NCBI GenBank assembly: GCA_965372385.1
Contig: CBDVCD010000006.1
Coordinates: 1-36,423, forward strand
Length of the DNA stretch: 36,423 nucleotides
Direction: 5' to 3'
Source of the DNA: JASJBU01 sp965372385
GTDB taxonomy: Bacteria > Pseudomonadota > Gammaproteobacteria > Chromatiales > Chromatiaceae
Shown here: in pieces, positions 33,474-36,423 of the stretch
Position numbering within the stretch: the stretch's first letter is position 1
Layout: each line of letters begins with the position of its first letter
Notes under the pieces: generated by a model
What the model was told of the DNA's origin: nothing
The model's database searches: none
Seen by the model: the letters and a program-made list of their open reading frames with translations, nothing else
Translations under genes and position numbers: made by a program

Positions 33474-33494
33474 AATCCCTCCCTCTCCGCCAAA
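33474..33494 (+). repeat. 21-base duplicate of the tRNA-Ser 3' end (att-like)
   Basis: The 21 bases ending the tRNA gene (33310-33330, T-loop to just past CCA) recur exactly at 33474-33494, 164 bases downstream. Direct repeats of a tRNA 3' end are the footprint of site-specific integration. Here the interval holds no integrase, so the element has been lost or this is a dispersed tRNA-associated repeat. The interval (33362-33473) contains GC-rich text without a gene. From 33495 to 33717 the sequence is AT-rich and I see nothing in it. Confidence 0.8.
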
Positions 33495-33717
33495 TCTGCC
33501 GTAAAAACAATAAAATATACTTGTATAAATCCCTTCGGTACGGAACAAGCTGTTTTATGAGATATGTGTAAATATCAAACAGTTATGCTCTATGCGGAGA
33601 GCTGTAAATCATCGATTTCGAGAAAAGCTGTCAAACCGCGCGCCACCTCATACCAACCTATGCCAATGGCACTTTAAGCAGGCTAGTAGGTAGCAAAATA
33701 CTGTTGGGTCTTATCGC

Positions 33718-34077
33718 TTATTTTAAGAATGTCTCGTCGTCGCCTTCCCGATATCCCATAGCCCGATAGCCGATACGCCGCTTTTCAAACATTCTGGCGA
33801 GCATCGGCACCTTGTCGTCCACGTAGTCAATGATTCTTACCTCCTGTTTGCCAGGATGCAATCGATGGAGCCGACCGGCGTATTGCACGAGCGTGCCTTT
33901 CCAGGACACAGGGAGGGCGAGGAGCAGGGTATCCAGCCGTGCATCGTCAAAACCTTCACCGATGTATTTACCGGTTGCCAGGAGGAGCCGCTCTTCGTCT
34001 ACGGGAATGGAAGCAAGCTGCTCTTCGACTTCGAATGGGGCCGATCTGCATAGGGATAATGGGGTGGTGCCCATCAC
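33718..34077 (-). pseudogene. C-terminal fragment of a superfamily II DEAD/DEAH-type helicase
   Basis: The 119-residue frame contains LLLATGKYIGEGFDDARLDT (helicase motif V region), LPVSWKGTLVQYAGRLHRLH (motif VI, Gln and two Arg) and a tail RIIDYVDDKVPMLARMFEKR with GYRAMGY, the conserved end of large restriction-type or phage-defence-associated helicases. Motifs I-III and the whole N-terminal part are missing. The first ~25 residues (MMGTTPLSLCRSAPFEVEE) do not match the expected upstream sequence. The fragment abuts a broken PIN toxin, so it is a deletion remnant. Confidence 0.8.
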
Positions 34078-34183
34078 GACGCTTCAAAACGCTTCTTACG
34101 CCAGGCCTGGTAGATTAATGCCGGAGGTGTATCTGTGGTGATGAGTGCGGCGATTAAAACCCGGTATCCAGCACGACGCGCAT
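34074..34183 (-). pseudogene. PIN-domain toxin fragment, frameshifted and truncated
   Basis: Five bases after the RHH antitoxin stop, an ATG at 34183 reads MRVVLDTG then stops. Shifting frame at that point gives VLIAALITTDTPPALIYQAW and RKKRFE, the familiar start of PIN toxins (expected MRVVLDTNVLIAALIT). Thus the Asn codon of the DTN motif is reduced to two bases, shifting the frame. The sequence then ends after about 36 residues at the helicase fragment. PIN toxins are Mg2+-dependent RNases; this one is dead. Confidence 0.75.
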
Positions 34184-34188
34184 CGAGG

Positions 34189-34416
34189 CTACTCACCAGC
34201 CATGGCTTTATCGACAGCCTCCAGGATATTGTTCTGGTCATGCGGTCGATTGCGTTCTTTGACGCCTTCCACGGTAAGTTCGAATAGACGGGATTGAACG
34301 GCTTCTTCCACGAAGCGTGAGATATCCCCTTTCTTGGTACCTCTCTGTGCCAGAAAGGAGCGTAAGGCCCGGTCGGTTTCTTCGGGTACGACAATGGACC
34401 AGCGGACGTTACTCAT
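34189..34416 (-). CDS. Ribbon-helix-helix antitoxin of a PIN toxin-antitoxin pair
   Basis: The 75-residue protein has an RHH/CopG-type N-terminus (VRWSIVVPEETDRALRSFLA, with GDISRFVEEAVQSRLFELTV) and a charged C-terminal tail. Type II antitoxins of this shape bind their operator as dimers and wrap the toxin with the tail. It is intact and precedes the broken PIN gene by five bases, so it is an orphaned antitoxin. Some orphan antitoxins persist as anti-addiction factors; that is inference. Confidence 0.78.
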   Translation of the reverse strand: MSNVRWSIVVPEETDRALRSFLAQRGTKKGDISRFVEEAVQSRLFELTVEGVKERNRPHDQNNILEAVDKAMAGE

Positions 34417-34506
34417 AGCTCCTCCTATCTCGATCAGCTCCCGCTAGGTCTTGTTGTATTGGTCATAAGACATCTCGATCAAATTCGTTCATTTTGTGCG
34501 CCCCGT

Positions 34507-35052
34507 TCAATCCATTTCCTTTTTGGCGGCAGCGATCTGAGCAATGGGTAAGAACATGGCGACAGGCTCAGGTCGATCTCCGAGGGCCCCACTGACCAGC
34601 CCGATAGGGTAGAAGCCCAGGGCGGAATAGAAAGCGATCGCATCTGGTTTGGCATCCACTACTACGCCGATACAAACGACGCGGTCCCGCATCTCCAAGG
34701 CAAGTTCAAGCATGGCGCGTAGTAACAGTCGGCCGATGCCATGCCCCTGGAAATGTTCGTCCACTGCCAGCCGGGCAAGGCGCAGGATGGGCAGTGGATA
34801 AGCAGGCAGGCGTCGGCGCAGGTTTTTCGTCAGTTTCTCTGCAACCATCTCCCCGCTGGAGACGGTGACAAAGCCGGTGATCTGGTCGCCTTGGACAGCA
34901 ACATAAGTCGTTCCGATGTGGTGTCGAAACTGATTCTGCCCGGCATAGCGCTGAAAGAAGCGATCGAGGTCGATATTTCCGCTACGGAATCCAGATCGGT
35001 CGTCCCGGGGCTCCAGCAGACGGACGCGAACTTCGTGCTCCGTGTTACTCAC
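34507..35052 (-). CDS. GNAT acetyltransferase toxin of a type II toxin-antitoxin pair
   Basis: The 181-residue protein has the GNAT fold: NIDLDRFFQRYAGQNQFRHH (typical of the TacT/AtaT toxin group), YVAVQGDQITGFVTVSSGEM, the acetyl-CoA loop LARLAVDEHFQGHGIGRLLL (QGHGIG) and DAIAFYSALGFYPI. Toxins of this type acetylate aminoacyl-tRNA to block translation. The start overlaps the upstream RHH gene by eight bases, the normal antitoxin-toxin order. Both genes appear intact. Confidence 0.85.
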   Translation of the reverse strand: MSNTEHEVRVRLLEPRDDRSGFRSGNIDLDRFFQRYAGQNQFRHHIGTTYVAVQGDQITGFVTVSSGEMVAEKLTKNLRRRLPAYPLPILRLARLAVDEHFQGHGIGRLLLRAMLELALEMRDRVVCIGVVVDAKPDAIAFYSALGFYPIGLVSGALGDRPEPVAMFLPIAQIAAAKKEMD

Positions 35053-35311
35053 GGAACAACGCTTTCAGGTCTTCCGTAGGCTGATCTTCCTGAGCGATGT
35101 GTTCGATGGTCTCTACCATTGCTTCACTAGTCAACACCAGCCGAGATGGGATGATCAGATCCTCGGGGATCTCACGCAGTGCCTGCAGGTGATGCTGTAG
35201 TGCCTCTTCGATCAGGTAGGCCTTTTTCACGCCGCGTCGCTTCACATACGCCTCGATCTCAGCCTTGGTCTCTTCCGAGATGTAGGCGGATACCTGAGTG
35301 GTTGTGGACAT
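35045..35311 (-). CDS. RHH-type antitoxin partner of the GNAT toxin
   Basis: The 88-residue protein begins MSTTTQVSAYISEETKAEIE and AYVKRRGVKKAYLIEEALQH, a ribbon-helix-helix DNA-binding start, then an acidic C-terminal tail (EDQPTEDLKALFRE) suited to toxin binding. It should repress its own operon with the GNAT toxin. The AT-rich TTTTGTAGATATTTGTATAA just upstream (35332-35351) is a likely promoter/operator. Confidence 0.82.
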   Translation of the reverse strand: MSTTTQVSAYISEETKAEIEAYVKRRGVKKAYLIEEALQHHLQALREIPEDLIIPSRLVLTSEAMVETIEHIAQEDQPTEDLKALFRE

Positions 35312-35382
35312 AGTAGTTTGCTCTCCCTACAGTTTTGTAGATATTTGTATAAAATAACACAAAAGCGGGAGATTGCGAATCT

Positions 35383-35575
35383 TCAGATCAATTCTCTGAC
35401 TCCTATACCCGGGAAGACGGCGCACAGTCCGATCGGCTTGTTCGACCGCTGGGCATGGCGTACTTGGGAAAGGTGTGGACCCTGGTGGCCTGGTGTGAAC
35501 TATGGGATGATTTTCGCCACTTCCGCCTGGATCGCAAGGGCTCGATGCATCCGATGAAATTTTTTACTGATGAAC
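35383..35575 (+). pseudogene. WYL-domain regulator fragment (YafY-like C-terminus)
   Basis: In one frame the sequence reads SYTREDGAQSDRLVRPLGM, AYLGKVWTLVAWCELWDDF and RHFRLDRKGSMHP, the heart of the WYL domain of YafY-type HTH regulators (RPLG..GKVWTLVAWCELR.DFR.FRLDRI). No HTH domain or start lies upstream; an earlier bit (KREIANLQIN) in another frame may belong to it, suggesting a frameshift near 35395. It fills most of the 315-base gap between the antitoxin and tag. A decayed gene fragment. Confidence 0.72.
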
Positions 35576-35626
35576 AGGTAAATGCCTTGAGGATTTCTTT
35601 ATCACCCTACCCCTGGAGGATCGTCC

Positions 35627-36223
35627 ATGACTCTGAATCGCTGTGCCTGGGCCGCCAAGGCTTCGCCCGAGGAGATCATCTATCACGATGAAGAGTGGGG
35701 CGTTCCAAGCTTCGATGACAGGCATCTGTTCGAGATGCTGATTCTGGAAGGAGCCCAGGCGGGTTTGTCCTGGTCCACGATTCTTAAAAAGCGCGAAGGC
35801 TACCGGCGGGCCTTTGACGGGTTCGATCCGGTGAAGATGGCCCGTTACACGGCGGCAAGAAAGGCCAGGCTGATTCAGGATACCGGTATCGTCCGCAACC
35901 GGTTGAAGATCGAGGCGGCGGTGACCAATGCCAGGGCGTACCTGGATCTGACAGCCTCCGGAATTACCCTGGCCGATTTTCTGTGGGAATTCGTTGACGA
36001 CAAGCCGGTACAAAACCGCTGGAAGAGGGTGGAGCAAGTACCCGTGACGACAACGGAATCCGATACCATGAGCCGTGAATTGAAACGGCGCGGCTTCAAG
36101 TTCGTCGGCGGTACCATCTGCTATGCATTCATGCAGGCTGTCGGTATGGTCAATGATCACACCGTGGATTGTTATAGATATGCGGAACTGGCTGATGTTA
36201 AAGGCAGTAATCGGCGAAGCTAA
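35627..36223 (+). CDS. tag: DNA-3-methyladenine glycosylase I
   Basis: The 198-residue protein has the Tag start NRCAWAAKASPEEIIYHDEE, the core FEMLILEGAQAGLSWSTILK and KREGYRRAF, and the zinc ligands Cys6, His20, His178 and Cys182 (NDHTVDCYRY). It excises 3-methyladenine from alkylated DNA. The ATG has GGAGG seven bases upstream. Full length and intact, in contrast with the decayed genes around it. Confidence 0.96.
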   Translation: MTLNRCAWAAKASPEEIIYHDEEWGVPSFDDRHLFEMLILEGAQAGLSWSTILKKREGYRRAFDGFDPVKMARYTAARKARLIQDTGIVRNRLKIEAAVTNARAYLDLTASGITLADFLWEFVDDKPVQNRWKRVEQVPVTTTESDTMSRELKRRGFKFVGGTICYAFMQAVGMVNDHTVDCYRYAELADVKGSNRRS

Positions 36224-36330
36224 AGCAATCGGGCAATGGCATAGCCGGGATGCCGGCGGCGCCACTGCCGGTTGGCCTGAACATCGTTGTCCCGGTAATC
36301 CAGATGCGAATACGGGAGTGGGTCAATTTT
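36224..36330 (-). pseudogene. Possible fragment of a mobile-element-associated hypothetical protein
   Basis: Reading leftwards, the text SHLDYRDNDVQANRQWRRRH then PGYAIARLL resembles the repeated HPDYR..NQ..WR..HPGYWR pattern of short basic proteins often found beside IS21-type elements. It ends abruptly and its start lies in repeat sequence. The recognition is weak and from memory. Confidence 0.3.
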
Positions 36331-36351
36331 GGTGGGTATGGGTGGGTCAAT
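36318..36351. repeat. Direct repeats resembling an IS21-family end
   Basis: GTGGGTCAAT occurs twice, at 36318-36327 and 36342-36351, with GGTGGGTATG between. Repeated GTGGGTCAAT-type blocks are typical of IS21-family ends, where the transposase binds several subterminal repeats. No istA/istB genes are in view; the rest of any element would lie beyond the right edge or is gone. Confidence 0.45.
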
Positions 36352-36423
36352 CTGAGTGAGTGTTAAAGCGTGTCCTTCCGGCAGTCGTGCGTGAACCAAG
36401 CTCTTCCGAGCACTATGCTGCAT

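Noticed and set aside
35318..35557. Plus-strand 79-codon frame overlapping the WYL fragment
   Set aside because: The WYL signature lies in a different frame; this frame reads WAWRTWERCGPWWPG-type shadow sequence over it.

Overview
The window reads as the chromosome of a motile gammaproteobacterium. The flagellar and chemotaxis gene order (fliL-M-N-O-P-Q-R, flhB, flhA, flhF, flhG, fliA, cheY, cheZ, cheA, cheB, motC, motD, parC/parP, cheW, small gene, fipA) is that of polarly flagellated Pseudomonas/Vibrio/Chromatiales-type bacteria. Solitary iscX, EttA, MobB/ModABC and Chromatiales-style intergenic palindromes fit a sulfur-oxidiser-like lineage, but genus-level placement is inference only.

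Layout. 1-4600 (mostly minus strand): the start of a CPA2-type cation:proton antiporter, a dicarboxylate/amino-acid:cation symporter, a PfkB-family sugar-phosphate kinase and gpmI. 4729-7594 (plus): two tandem membrane GTPases with DUF697-like C-termini whose genes overlap by 80 bases. 7595-8250: a palindromic repeat, iscX and a second palindrome. 8251-9924 (minus): ettA. 10187-28500 (plus): one long flagellar/chemotaxis run headed by a very good sigma-54 promoter. It encodes the C-ring (FliM, FliN), export gate (FliO, P, Q, R, FlhB, FlhA), polar placement and number control (FlhF, FlhG, FipA), sigma-28 (FliA), the chemotaxis core (CheY, Z, A, B, W) and a second-type stator (MotC, MotD). Inside this otherwise intact run the array-positioning genes parC and parP are reduced to their ends by internal deletions. 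28569-32526: mobB facing a methyltransferase-modA-modB-modC operon. 32647-33328: a YbaK-type deacylase and tRNA-Ser(GGA).

From 33.3 kb to the right end the sequence changes character. The 3' end of the tRNA gene is duplicated 164 bases downstream. Then come a C-terminal helicase fragment, an RHH antitoxin with a broken PIN toxin, an intact-looking GNAT/RHH toxin-antitoxin pair, a WYL-domain regulator fragment, an intact tag gene and short repeats resembling IS21-type ends. This looks like an integration hot spot that has accumulated and lost mobile cargo.

The most noteworthy observations are: the paired internal deletions of parC and parP while FlhF/FlhG/FipA stay intact; a CheA whose linker carries two EFExLLD-type motifs resembling the CheY-binding peptides of FliM and CheZ; a 57-residue conserved-looking proline/lysine-rich protein between cheW and fipA; and a PIN toxin whose frameshift falls on its catalytic Asn codon.
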